This document shows, one piece after another, positions 1 to 7,702 of a DNA stretch of 64,000 nucleotides; position 1 is the stretch's first letter, and each line of letters opens with the position of its first letter. The translations under genes and the position numbers were made by a program. Under the pieces are notes generated by a model. It was not told the origin of the DNA, did no database searches, and was given only the letters and a program-made list of their open reading frames with translations. Location: NCBI GenBank assembly GCA_016700415.1, contig CP065018.1, positions 3,106,001 to 3,170,000 on the forward strand, written 5' to 3'. Source of the stretch: Flavobacteriales bacterium. GTDB taxonomy: Bacteria > Bacteroidota > Bacteroidia > Flavobacteriales_F > PHOS-HE28.

Positions 1-1112
1 ATGATGTGTTCGAGAAGGAGATCCGCAAACAGGTGGCGCTTGCCATCGAGGAGGCGGACAGCATCCTCTTCCTCGTGGATACCCAGCAAGGGATCACAGG
101 AATGGACCAAGCGGTCGCCCAAATGCTCCGCAAGGCTGAAAAGCCCGTATTCCTAGTGGCCAACAAGGTGGATTCGAACGACAAGGACGTGTATGCGGCG
201 GAGTTCTACAAATTCGGCCTGGGAGAGGTGTACAGCATCAGCGCGCAAAGCGGAGCAGGCACCGGCGACCTGTTGGACGAAGTGGTGAAAGGCTTCGCGA
301 AGCCTACGGAGGAGGTGCTGGACGAGCGTCCGAAGATCGCGATCGTGGGCAAGCCGAACGTCGGAAAATCCTCGCTGGTGAACACGCTGTTGGGCAATGA
401 GCGCAACATCGTGACGCCCGTGGCGGGCACCACCCGGGACAATATCAACTCGCACTATACCGGCTTTGGTTTCGACGTGACGTTGCTCGACACCGCAGGG
501 ATCCGCCGCAAGAGCAAGGTGGACGAGGACATCGAGTTCTACAGCGTTCTGCGCAGCGTCCGCGCCATCGAGGAGAGTGACGTGTGCCTTCTGATGATCG
601 ATGCACAAGATGGCGTCAACCACCAGGACCTGCACATCTTCTCCATGATCGAGAAGGGAGGCAAAGGCATCGTGGTGGTGGTGAACAAGTGGGACCTTAT
701 CGAGAAGGACACCAAGACGACCTTGGTCTTCGAAGAGGAGATCCGCCGCAAACTTGCGCCTTTCACGGACCTGCCAATCGTGTTCACCTCGGTCACGGAA
801 AAGCAACGGATCCACAAGGCCTTGGAATTGGCCATGGAAGTTTACGCGAACCGCGCCCAGCGGATCGCCACGCGCAAGCTCAACGACGTGATGCTGCCGG
901 AGATCGAGCGGATGCCGCCACCGATGAACAAGGGGAAGTCGATCCGCATCAAGTATGTTACGCAGCTACCCGGTGTGGTACCGGCGTTCGCCTTCTTCTG
1001 CAACCTGCCGCAGTATGTGAAGGAGAGCTACACGCGCTACCTGGAGAATAAGCTGCGCGAGCACTTCACCTTCACGGGCGTGCCGATCCGGGTGTTCTTC
1101 CGGAAGAAGTGA
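1..1112 (+). CDS. der: Ribosome-assembly GTPase Der (EngA), 5'-truncated by window edge
   Basis: Der is an essential tandem-GTPase that acts in maturation of the 50S ribosomal subunit. The reading frame is open from the first bases, so the start and the first P-loop lie outside the window. About 369 of the usual ~435 residues are visible. Counting from the codon at position 6, the end of the first GTPase domain shows NKVD (53-56). The second GTPase domain shows GKPNVGKS (115-122), DTAG (162-165) and NKWD (227-230). A KH-like C-terminal domain follows and ends in a basic tail. The paired G domains plus KH domain are diagnostic. Only the missing 5' end is abnormal. Confidence 0.96.
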   Translation, partial: DVFEKEIRKQVALAIEEADSILFLVDTQQGITGMDQAVAQMLRKAEKPVFLVANKVDSNDKDVYAAEFYKFGLGEVYSISAQSGAGTGDLLDEVVKGFAKPTEEVLDERPKIAIVGKPNVGKSSLVNTLLGNERNIVTPVAGTTRDNINSHYTGFGFDVTLLDTAGIRRKSKVDEDIEFYSVLRSVRAIEESDVCLLMIDAQDGVNHQDLHIFSMIEKGGKGIVVVVNKWDLIEKDTKTTLVFEEEIRRKLAPFTDLPIVFTSVTEKQRIHKALELAMEVYANRAQRIATRKLNDVMLPEIERMPPPMNKGKSIRIKYVTQLPGVVPAFAFFCNLPQYVKESYTRYLENKLREHFTFTGVPIRVFFRKK

Positions 1113-1189
1113 GGGCGGGCAGGTGACTTTAGTATTTCACGAGTGTGCGATGCTTCTCGGTCGAGTGCGTTATGCCGTATCTTTCCTTT

Positions 1190-1197
1190 TAACTTTG
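1190..1197 (+). promoter_or_regulatory. Bacteroidetes -7 promoter element (TAACTTTG)
   Basis: TAACTTTG matches the Bacteroidetes -7 consensus TAnnTTTG exactly and lies 19 nt before the ATG of the small antitoxin-like gene. No clear -33 TTG was found at ideal spacing. Confidence 0.55.
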
Positions 1198-1216
1198 CTG
1201 AACAACCGCATCAGAC

Positions 1217-1411
1217 ATGAAAGGCGTGATCATTCTTGAGGACCAAGCCAACAACAAGCGCTACTTGCAGATCGATGTTGCGGAGCTTGACAAGCACCGT
1301 GAACAGATCGAGGATATGATGGACGGCCTCATTGCCGAACAGCGCGGTGGCCAGCCCTCGATCACGCTTGAGGCGTTGGAAGAGAAATTGCTCAAGCAAG
1401 GGAAGCTTTGA
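1217..1411 (+). CDS. Small antitoxin-like protein of a toxin-antitoxin pair
   Basis: A 64-aa acidic/polar protein with no signal peptide or membrane segment. Its second half looks helical (LDKHREQIEDMMDGLIAEQ). It overlaps the next gene by four bases (TTGA, stop and start interleaved). That next gene is a RelE/ParE-like toxin, which is the usual antitoxin-toxin arrangement, so the antitoxin role is inferred mainly from position and size. No ribbon-helix-helix motif is obvious. A TAnnTTTG box lies directly upstream, so the pair probably forms its own transcription unit. Confidence 0.6.
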   Translation: MKGVIILEDQANNKRYLQIDVAELDKHREQIEDMMDGLIAEQRGGQPSITLEALEEKLLKQGKL

Positions 1412-1667
1412 CCTATAAGGTCAGGATCGTGCGCGATGCGGAGCGGGATCTCGCTTCGGTGCATTCGGTCGTGGTACCAAGGTTGGTCAAGGCGATCAGA
1501 GCATTGGCTACGGAACCGCGTCCGCCAGGTTGCAAGAAGCTCAAGGGCGCGCATTCCGAATCGTGGCGGATCAGGGTTGGCGCTTACCGCATACCTATGT
1601 GATCGACGACGGGATCCGCGTGGTGGAGATCCGTGAGGTGGGGCATCGAAAGGATATCTATAGGTGA
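1408..1667 (+). pseudogene. RelE/ParE-family toxin, frameshifted
   Basis: Type II RelE/ParE toxins are ~85-95 aa mRNA interferases or gyrase poisons. From the TTG at 1408 the frame reads a typical toxin N-terminus (YKVRIVRDAERDL) and the conserved WRIRVGAYRI, then stops at 1600-1602. The +1 frame from about 1599 continues with the expected C-terminus (YVIDDGIRVVEIREVGHRKD, then IYR) and stops at 1665-1667. Between the two parts one base appears to be missing near 1596-1599. Repaired, the product would be about 86 aa. The break could be a real inactivating mutation or a sequencing error. The antitoxin upstream is intact. Confidence 0.7.
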
Positions 1668-1679
1668 AGTGAGGATGGC

Positions 1680-2027
1680 TTAGTTCTCACCAATATCCAT
1701 GGACCGTGCATCTTCATTTATGAGCAAATAGGTCTTCTCTGTGCCGACGGAAAACTTCAGCGATTTGCCTGTGACAACAAACCGGTTAACTCCGTCCAGT
1801 GTTTTAACGGCACACATACTGGCTCCGGCCTTGTTTTTTCCAGCATCGCGTGTGACATTGGTACACAGCATCCATTCTCGTTCACCGGGAACTTCAACAA
1901 GCATATAGTCATAGTAATCCTGTGCCTTATCCGTAACGTTCAGTCCAACTCCGAAAAGTCGAATCCTTGTGCCGCGCCAAAAGTCTTGTTCATCTGGCAC
2001 ATCTGCCAATGGGACTAGCTTATCCAT
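1680..2027 (-). CDS. Hypothetical protein, 115 aa
   Basis: No family is recognised. The protein is soluble, with no signal peptide or membrane segment, and alternates charged and hydrophobic residues (RIRLFGVGLNV, YYDYMLVEVPGEREW), suggesting a small beta-rich fold. It starts 4 nt after the stop of preA on the same strand, so it may be the last gene of that transcription unit. Its base composition is visibly less GC-rich than the pyrimidine genes upstream, hinting at separate acquisition. An immunity-type protein is possible but nothing shows it. Confidence 0.6.
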   Translation of the reverse strand: MDKLVPLADVPDEQDFWRGTRIRLFGVGLNVTDKAQDYYDYMLVEVPGEREWMLCTNVTRDAGKNKAGASMCAVKTLDGVNRFVVTGKSLKFSVGTEKTYLLINEDARSMDIGEN

Positions 2028-2031
2028 GGTT

Positions 2032-3381
2032 CTACCCCTTGTAGTGCCGCGGCTTCACCTTCGCCAGCGCCTCCGCAGGCTCAGGCACCCAATGGTGCAA
2101 GCCGCCCGCCAGCGGGTCATCAAATGTCTTCGGAATGTTGCCCGCACGTGTGCGGTCACCCCAGGTGAGGTGCTCTTTGCCGTCATCGCGGCGTTCCATG
2201 GTGATGCACTCCTCCACGGGGCACACGATGGAGCAGAGGTTGCAGCCTACGCAGTTCTCCTCGATGATCGTCGGTTTGCGGTCCGCGGGGTCGTTGCTTA
2301 GCGAGATGGCCTGATGCGCACCGTCCTCACAGGCGGTGTAGCAGAGCTGACAGCCGATACACTTGTCCTTGTTGATGTCGGCCACCACCTTGTACTTCAG
2401 GTTGAGGTCTTCCCAATGCAAGATGTTGGGAAGTGCTTTTCCGCGGAAGTCCTCAATGGTCTTGAAACCCTTTTCATCCATGTAGCGCTCCAGTCCTGTT
2501 TTCAGGTCGCGGATGATGCCGAAGCCGAAGTGCATCACGGCGGTACATACTTGCACGGAAGTGGCACCAAGGAGAATGAACTCGGCAGCATCACGCCAAT
2601 TCTCCACGCCGCCGATCCCACTGATCGGAATGCCGACCTGCTTGTCCTGCGCACAGTTCTTCAGCATATTCAACGCGATCGGCTTCACGGCCGGGCCGCA
2701 GTAGCCGCCATTGGTGCTCTTGCCGTCCACATTGGGGGAGGGCACGAAGGTGTCCAGGTCCACGCCTATTACGCTTTGGATCGTGTTGATCAACGAGATC
2801 GCATCGCTACCACCTGCTCTTGCAGCACGCGCCGGCCGCGTGATGTCCGAAATGTTCGGCGTGAGCTTCGTGATCACTGGGATCTTCGCCACTTCTTTCA
2901 CCCATTCCACGATGGTCTGCAGCACCTTCGGCTCCTGGCCCACGGCGCTGCCCATGCCTCGTTCGCACATACCGTGCGGGCAGCCGAAGTTCAGTTCGAT
3001 GCCATCGGCCCCTGCGTTCTCCACATCGCGAACGATGTTGTGCCATTCCTCGCGTGTCTCCACCATCAGCGAGGCGATCACGGCATGGTCTGGAAAGCGT
3101 TTCTTCACCTCTGAGATCTCGCGCAGGTTGTCCTTTAATGGCCGGTCGGTGATCAGCTCGATGTTGTTGAATCCCACCATGCGGTTGTCGCGGTAGTTCA
3201 AGCTGCCGTAGCGGCTGCTCACATTCACCACGGGCACGCCGAGGGTTTTCCACACGGCCCCGCCCCAGCCCGCATCGAAGGCTTTCATGATCTGATAGCC
3301 GGAGTTGGTCGGTGGAGCAGATGCCAGCCAGAATGGATTTGGACTCTTGATCCCTGCGAGGTTCGTTCTAAGATCTGCCAT
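2032..3381 (-). CDS. preA: NAD-dependent dihydropyrimidine dehydrogenase subunit PreA
   Basis: With PreT it forms the enzyme that reduces uracil and thymine to 5,6-dihydropyrimidines, the first step of reductive pyrimidine catabolism. Residues 1-~320 are a dihydroorotate-dehydrogenase-like FMN barrel (ELNFGCPHGM at 129-138, TKLTPNISDI at 171-180, GIGGVENW at 255-262). The C-terminus carries two 4Fe-4S motifs, CIGCQLCYTAC (341-351) and CVGCNLCSIVC (377-387). The position of the general-acid cysteine of mammalian DPD aligns with Val147; from memory bacterial PreA proteins share this. It starts 3 nt after preT stops, so the two are surely co-transcribed and probably translationally coupled. Confidence 0.93.
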   Translation of the reverse strand: MADLRTNLAGIKSPNPFWLASAPPTNSGYQIMKAFDAGWGGAVWKTLGVPVVNVSSRYGSLNYRDNRMVGFNNIELITDRPLKDNLREISEVKKRFPDHAVIASLMVETREEWHNIVRDVENAGADGIELNFGCPHGMCERGMGSAVGQEPKVLQTIVEWVKEVAKIPVITKLTPNISDITRPARAARAGGSDAISLINTIQSVIGVDLDTFVPSPNVDGKSTNGGYCGPAVKPIALNMLKNCAQDKQVGIPISGIGGVENWRDAAEFILLGATSVQVCTAVMHFGFGIIRDLKTGLERYMDEKGFKTIEDFRGKALPNILHWEDLNLKYKVVADINKDKCIGCQLCYTACEDGAHQAISLSNDPADRKPTIIEENCVGCNLCSIVCPVEECITMERRDDGKEHLTWGDRTRAGNIPKTFDDPLAGGLHHWVPEPAEALAKVKPRHYKG

Positions 3382-3384
3382 GGC

Positions 3385-4728
3385 TTATTTCTTCAAGTAT
3401 TGATCAATTCCGTGTGCTGCCTTCTTTGCTTCCGCCGCGGCATTCACCACTTCCACACCGCCGTTCACGGCATCGCCCGCAGCGAAATACTTCGGGTTGT
3501 TGGTCTGAAAATGTTCGTTCACCACCAGCCTTCCACGGTCATCTAGGATGCGGCTCTTGTGTTCCAGCTTTACGCCGGAGATCTGCTCCAACAGTTCCAC
3601 CTGCTTGCCTTGGCCGGTGCCGAGCAACACCATGTCGCAGGGTTCTACGAACTCGCTTCCGGGGATCGCTTCGATCCTTCCGTAGGCCGCTTTGTTGCGG
3701 ATGAACTTCACGCCGTTGACCGCCTTGTCCCCCATCACTTCAACCGGTGTGACGTAGAATAACGCCTTCGCTCCGCTCTTCTTCGCGAGGTCGAACTCGA
3801 AGCTGTACGCGCCCATTTCCTCGGGCCCGCGACGATAAGCGATGATGACGCTTTCGGCACCCATGCGGCAGCTTTCGCTGGCGGCATCCATGGCCGTGTT
3901 GCCACCGCCGAGCACGATCACCTTTTGGCCGACAGGGGTCTTGTGCTGTTTCATCCGCAGTTCCTCCACGAACTCCAGCGCACCGATCACACCTTGCATG
4001 TCCTCTCCAGGAATGCCCAAGGCGGAAGTCGCTCCCAAGCCGATACCGATGAAGATCGCGTCATAGCCTTTTTCCAGTTTTTCAAAATCCGCACGACCGG
4101 CGATCGGCTTGTTGTAATGCACGTTAAAGCCGAACTGATCTTGCAGGTAGCTGATCTCATCAACCGCTTCCTCGTTCGTCAATTTATATGGCGCTACACC
4201 ATAGACGCAGAGGCCGCTGGGCTTGGCCTTCGCCTCGAAGATGTCCACCGCATGGCCGAGCATGCGTAATTCGCAAGCAGCGGAAATGCCCGCAGGACCG
4301 GCACCCACAATGGCGACTTTCTTTCCTGTGTCTTTGCCGGTGCGGAAGAGTTTCTTCTTGGAACGGATCACCTTGTCCGTGGCATGTGATTGCAAGCGCC
4401 CGATCTCGATCGGTTTGACATCGCTGTAGTTGTACACGCAAGCGCCTTCGCAGAGCTCCTCGGTAGGGCAGACATTCCCGCAGGCATGGCCCATCCAGTT
4501 GCTATCATAGATCGTCTTGGCGGCACCGTCCTTGTTGTCGCTGTTGATCTGGCGGATAAAGAGCGGTATGTCGATCCCGGTAGGGCACGCGGTGATGCAC
4601 GGCGCATCGTAGCAGTACAGGCAGCGGGAGCTTTCGTAGTAGGCTTCCGTGTCCGTCATCAACGGCTTCTTCGGGTGGAAGTTGGCCGCGAATTCGGCCG
4701 GGGTGGTGGGTTTTTTATATTCTGCCAT
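3385..4728 (-). CDS. preT: NAD-dependent dihydropyrimidine dehydrogenase subunit PreT
   Basis: PreT is the flavin/NAD electron-input subunit of the PreTA dihydropyrimidine dehydrogenase and resembles the GltD glutamate synthase small subunit. The N-terminus has the paired cysteine motifs for two Fe-S clusters (Cys36, 39, 44, 48 and Cys83, 87, 93, 97). A FAD-binding GAGPAG (142-147) and a nucleotide-binding GGGNTA (274-279) follow. The C-terminal part holds the usual AAGDAVNGG flavin motif. Its 447 aa fit the family. It is preceded by an intergenic heptamer-repeat hairpin that separates it from the amidase gene. Confidence 0.93.
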   Translation of the reverse strand: MAEYKKPTTPAEFAANFHPKKPLMTDTEAYYESSRCLYCYDAPCITACPTGIDIPLFIRQINSDNKDGAAKTIYDSNWMGHACGNVCPTEELCEGACVYNYSDVKPIEIGRLQSHATDKVIRSKKKLFRTGKDTGKKVAIVGAGPAGISAACELRMLGHAVDIFEAKAKPSGLCVYGVAPYKLTNEEAVDEISYLQDQFGFNVHYNKPIAGRADFEKLEKGYDAIFIGIGLGATSALGIPGEDMQGVIGALEFVEELRMKQHKTPVGQKVIVLGGGNTAMDAASESCRMGAESVIIAYRRGPEEMGAYSFEFDLAKKSGAKALFYVTPVEVMGDKAVNGVKFIRNKAAYGRIEAIPGSEFVEPCDMVLLGTGQGKQVELLEQISGVKLEHKSRILDDRGRLVVNEHFQTNNPKYFAAGDAVNGGVEVVNAAAEAKKAAHGIDQYLKK

Positions 4729-4742
4729 GGGGATGTGAAATG

Positions 4743-4836
4743 CGTTACGGGTTGGCGGGTTGCGCGTGGCGGGTTACGTGTTGTGCATTGCGGTGGTATG
4801 AACTCGTAACCCGCAACACGTTAACCCGCAACGACC
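4743..4836. repeat. Heptanucleotide array with inverted partner (GGGTTRC type)
   Basis: About six heptamers resembling GGGTTGC/GGGTTAC run from 4743 to 4786. After a short spacer an inverted set (GTAACCC, GCAACAC, TAACCCG) runs from 4803 to 4836. CGGGTTACG (about 4770-4778) pairs with CGTAACCCG (about 4805-4813), so the element can fold as a hairpin. It fills the whole gap between the amidase gene and preT. The architecture resembles the short tandem heptanucleotide repeats known from cyanobacteria. Confidence 0.7.
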
Positions 4837-4842
4837 TAGGAT

Positions 4843-5709
4843 TTAGAGTTCAACCAGCTTCCCGTAAGTTTCCGGCCTTCTATCCCTGAAGAACTGCCAT
4901 GTACTCCGCACTTCTTCGATCAGATCAAGGTCGAATTCCGCGATCAACAGTTCATCGTCATCACGGGAGGCTTGTGCGAAGATCTGTCCGCGCGGATCCA
5001 CGAAGTAGCTCTGGCCGTAGAACTTGCCGAGGTTCCACGGCTTCTCTTCGCCCACGCGGTTGATGCAGCCCATGAAGTAGCCGTTCGCCGCAGCGTGCGC
5101 CGGTTGCTCCAGCTTCCAGAGGTATTCGCTCAGGCCAGCCACCGTTGCGGAAGGATTGTAAACGATCTCCGCGCCGTTGAGTCCGAGGCATCTTGCACCG
5201 TCGGGGAAGTGGCGGTCGTAGCAGATGTACACACCCACTTTAGCATACTTCGTTTGGAACACGGGGTAGCCGAGGTTGCCGGGTTTGAAGAAGAATTTCT
5301 CCCAGAAGCCGGTGGTGTGCGGGATGTGGTTCTTGCGGTATTTGCCGAGGTAGGTGCCGTCGGCATCGATCACCGCCGCCGTGTTGTACAGCACGCCGGG
5401 TGACTCTTTCTCGTAGATCGGCACGATGATGACCATGTTGTATTTCTTGGCGTAGGTCTGCATCAGCTCCGTGGTGGGGCCGGGCACGCTCTCCGCGCTT
5501 TCGTACCACTTCTTGTCCTGGCCGGGGCAGAAGTAGGGCGTGTTGAAGATCTCCTGCAGGCAGAGGATCTGCACGCCTGCCTTTCCGGCTTTCTCGATGA
5601 AAGGGATGTGCTTCTGCACCATCGCATCGATGATCTCGGGGATGGTTCCTTCGCCTTCTGTTTTCGGGAGGCTCATCTGTATGAGGCCGCTCTTAATTGT
5701 CCTTGGCAT
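4843..5709 (-). CDS. Nitrilase-superfamily amidohydrolase, probable beta-ureidopropionase
   Basis: A carbon-nitrogen hydrolase of 288 aa. The catalytic triad is visible: Glu53 (CLQEIFNTPYF), Lys126 (YRKNHIP) and Cys163 (VYICYDRHFPDGARCLGLNG). The cluster supplies dihydropyrimidine dehydrogenase and dihydropyrimidinase, so the expected third step is hydrolysis of N-carbamoyl-beta-alanine to beta-alanine, CO2 and ammonia. That assignment rests on context; N-carbamoylputrescine amidase is the main alternative. The start at ATG 5709 is chosen because the family-like sequence begins there (MPRTIKSGLIQMS). The 58 extra codons upstream are translated repeat sequence. Confidence 0.85.
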   Translation of the reverse strand: MPRTIKSGLIQMSLPKTEGEGTIPEIIDAMVQKHIPFIEKAGKAGVQILCLQEIFNTPYFCPGQDKKWYESAESVPGPTTELMQTYAKKYNMVIIVPIYEKESPGVLYNTAAVIDADGTYLGKYRKNHIPHTTGFWEKFFFKPGNLGYPVFQTKYAKVGVYICYDRHFPDGARCLGLNGAEIVYNPSATVAGLSEYLWKLEQPAHAAANGYFMGCINRVGEEKPWNLGKFYGQSYFVDPRGQIFAQASRDDDELLIAEFDLDLIEEVRSTWQFFRDRRPETYGKLVEL

Positions 5710-5723
5710 TTCGTGGGTTTTGG

Positions 5724-5766
5724 AACGCAGATGACGCTGAAAGATGGATCTACGCTGATTTTGAGT
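5724..5766 (+). repeat. Left arm of inverted CGCAGATGA-type array flanking the GxxExxY gene
   Basis: A quasi-tandem array of 9-10-mers beginning GGAACGCAGATGACGCTGAA. The opening ~22 bases recur in inverted orientation at 6225-6247, on the other side of the GxxExxY gene. The array lies between the start of the amidase gene and the end of the GxxExxY gene. Confidence 0.7.
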
Positions 5767-5803
5767 TGTGGGTGTGGCGTGCTGATGTATGTGTAAAGGT
5801 GGG

Positions 5804-6202
5804 TCAACACATCCGGCGGTTGGAAAAGATCTTTCGTTTGACCTGTGGCTTGGTGCCGAAGTTGAGCAGAAGGCCCACCTCAATTTTTGTGGCCTTAAGG
5901 TAGTTGATGAGTTGGTACTCGTGCTCTTTGCAGATGGTCTCCGCTGCTTTCAACTCCAAGATCACAAGGTCGTCGACTAACAGGTCGGCATAGTACTGCC
6001 CCACTTCCTTTTCCTGATAGTATACAGTGACAGGACTCTGACGAACGACAGTTAGCCCCATGTTCAGAAGTTCCAAGTACAGTGCATTTTCGTAAACTTT
6101 TTCGAGAAAGCCATAGCCCAAGGAATTGTACACCGTATAGAACGCCTTGATGATCGCCTCGGTCAGTTCAGCATGCAGATATTCTTCTTCCACCTCCTGC
6201 AT
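5804..6202 (-). CDS. GxxExxY-family protein (PD-(D/E)XK nuclease-like)
   Basis: A 132-aa protein. The family signature G-F-L-E-K-V-Y (GxxExxY) lies in LGYGFLEKVYENAL. A nuclease-like D...ExK follows (QYYADLLVDDLVILELKAAE), and the end resembles other family members (VGLLLNFG). The family is known but its function is not established; a PD-(D/E)XK nuclease is the fold inference. The start is uncertain: ATG 6202 fits the family's usual length, while ATG 6235 or TTG 6253 (overlapping the hydA stop) would add codons translated from the flanking repeat. The gene separates hydA from the amidase gene inside a catabolic operon, between inverted repeat arrays, so it looks inserted. Confidence 0.85.
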   Translation of the reverse strand: MQEVEEEYLHAELTEAIIKAFYTVYNSLGYGFLEKVYENALYLELLNMGLTVVRQSPVTVYYQEKEVGQYYADLLVDDLVILELKAAETICKEHEYQLINYLKATKIEVGLLLNFGTKPQVKRKIFSNRRMC

Positions 6203-6247
6203 TTTATCTGCGTGTATCTGCTCTTTCAGCGTCATCTGCGTTCCATT
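6203..6247 (-). repeat. Right arm of inverted CGCAGATGA-type array
   Basis: Read on the minus strand it begins GGAACGCAGATGACGCTGAA and continues with further CGCAGATA-type units up to the ATG at 6202. It mirrors 5724-5766. It overlaps the possible upstream starts of the GxxExxY gene and abuts the stop of hydA (6250). Confidence 0.7.
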
Positions 6248-6249
6248 GC

Positions 6250-7629
6250 TCAAAGCATCCCCGATACCTTCGCCCGCTTCACGAACTGTCCGTAGCCTTT
6301 CTTGATCTTCACCTCGCCGTTATGGATGGCCACTTGGCCGCGCAGGATCACGGTCTTCACCTTACCGGTGAGTTCCTTGCCCTCGTAGCCGCTGTAGTCC
6401 GTGTTCATGTGGTGCGTCTTCGCGCTGAGCACATGCTTCTCGTTCGGGTCGAAGAGGATGATGTCCGCGTCGCTGCCGATGCCGATGGTGCCTTTGCGGG
6501 GGAACATCCCGAAGATCTTCGCCGGGTTGGTGGCGGTGACCTCCACGAATTTGTTCAGCGTGATGCGCTTCTTGTTCACGCCTTCGCTGAAGAGCAGTTC
6601 CATGCGGTGCTCGATGGCGGGATGCCCGTTGGGGATCTTCGAGAAATCGTCCTTGCCCATGGCTTTCTGCTCCAAGGTGAAGGGGCAATGGTCCGTGGCC
6701 ACCACCTGCACGGTGCCTTGGTCTATTGCGCCCCACAATGCGGCGATGTCCTTTTTCTCGCGCAGCGGCGGGCTCATCACCCACTTCGCGCCGTCCTCGC
6801 GTTCGTACAACGAGGCATCCAGCAGCAGGTATTGGATGCAGGTTTCCGCCAGCACGCGCTGGTTGCGTCGCGCTGCGTCGCGCACATGGTTCAGCGCGCC
6901 TTCGCAGGTCATGTGTACGATGTACGCGGGCACGCCGGTGTAGGAGGCCATGTCGGCAAAGCGACCGGTGGCCTCGGCCTCGGTGATCTCCGGCTGGCTG
7001 AGATAGTGGTACAGTGGCGCCATGTTCCCTTCCGCGCGGTTCTTCTGCACCAGGAAGTCGATCATGTCGCCGTTGGTGGCATGCACGGTAACGATGCCGC
7101 CGTTCGCCTTCACCTCGTTCATCAGGCCCACCATCTGGCGGTCGTCGATCATCAGCGCGCCCTTGTAAGCCATGAAGGTCTTGAAGCTGGTGATGCCCTC
7201 CTGCTCGATCATCTCCTTCACCTCCTTCTTCGTGTCGTCGTTGAAATCGGTGACGGCCATGTGCCAACCGAGGTCGCCGTAGAGGTTGCCCTTCATGCGG
7301 CCCTGCCAGGTTTCCAGCGCATGGTGCAGGCTCTTGCCTTGCGTTTGTAGAATGAAGTCGATCACCATGGTGGTGCCGCCGTGGAGCGCGGCGAGCGTTC
7401 CGGTGGAATAATCATCGCTGCTGAAGGTGCCCATGAAGGGCATGGCAAGGTGTACGTGCGGGTCGATGCCGCCGGGCATTACGAACAGGCCTTTCGCGTC
7501 GATCACTTCGGCGCCTTCCGCTTTCAGGTCGTGCCCGATGGCCTTTACGTGTTCACCTTCAATGAGAACATCCGCGCGGTGCAGGTCGGCGGCGGTGACA
7601 ACGGTCCCGTTCTTGATCAATATGCTCAT
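6250..7629 (-). CDS. hydA: Dihydropyrimidinase (D-hydantoinase)
   Basis: A zinc amidohydrolase that opens 5,6-dihydrouracil/dihydrothymine to N-carbamoyl-beta-amino acids, the second step of reductive pyrimidine breakdown. Its 459 aa match the family. Metal ligands are visible: HVH (58 and 60), the carbamylated-lysine region FMAYKG (Lys156), VHATNGD, IVHMTCEG and ATDHCPF. The ATG at 7629 starts the conserved MSILIKNGTVVTA; the ORF extends upstream without conservation. It follows the transporter by 73 nt on the same strand, so the two are probably co-transcribed. Its downstream neighbour has been displaced by the GxxExxY insertion. Confidence 0.95.
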   Translation of the reverse strand: MSILIKNGTVVTAADLHRADVLIEGEHVKAIGHDLKAEGAEVIDAKGLFVMPGGIDPHVHLAMPFMGTFSSDDYSTGTLAALHGGTTMVIDFILQTQGKSLHHALETWQGRMKGNLYGDLGWHMAVTDFNDDTKKEVKEMIEQEGITSFKTFMAYKGALMIDDRQMVGLMNEVKANGGIVTVHATNGDMIDFLVQKNRAEGNMAPLYHYLSQPEITEAEATGRFADMASYTGVPAYIVHMTCEGALNHVRDAARRNQRVLAETCIQYLLLDASLYEREDGAKWVMSPPLREKKDIAALWGAIDQGTVQVVATDHCPFTLEQKAMGKDDFSKIPNGHPAIEHRMELLFSEGVNKKRITLNKFVEVTATNPAKIFGMFPRKGTIGIGSDADIILFDPNEKHVLSAKTHHMNTDYSGYEGKELTGKVKTVILRGQVAIHNGEVKIKKGYGQFVKRAKVSGML

Positions 7630-7702
7630 GGTGTGCCGAATGTACCAAGGCTGGGCATTCACCGCCCGGTGTTAGGGGAATTTTGGTGTTGTAGGATGGG
7701 CT

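Noticed and set aside
2314..3114. 266-codon plus-strand ORF opposite preA
   Set aside because: Antisense shadow of preA, whose flavin and Fe-S motifs are clear.
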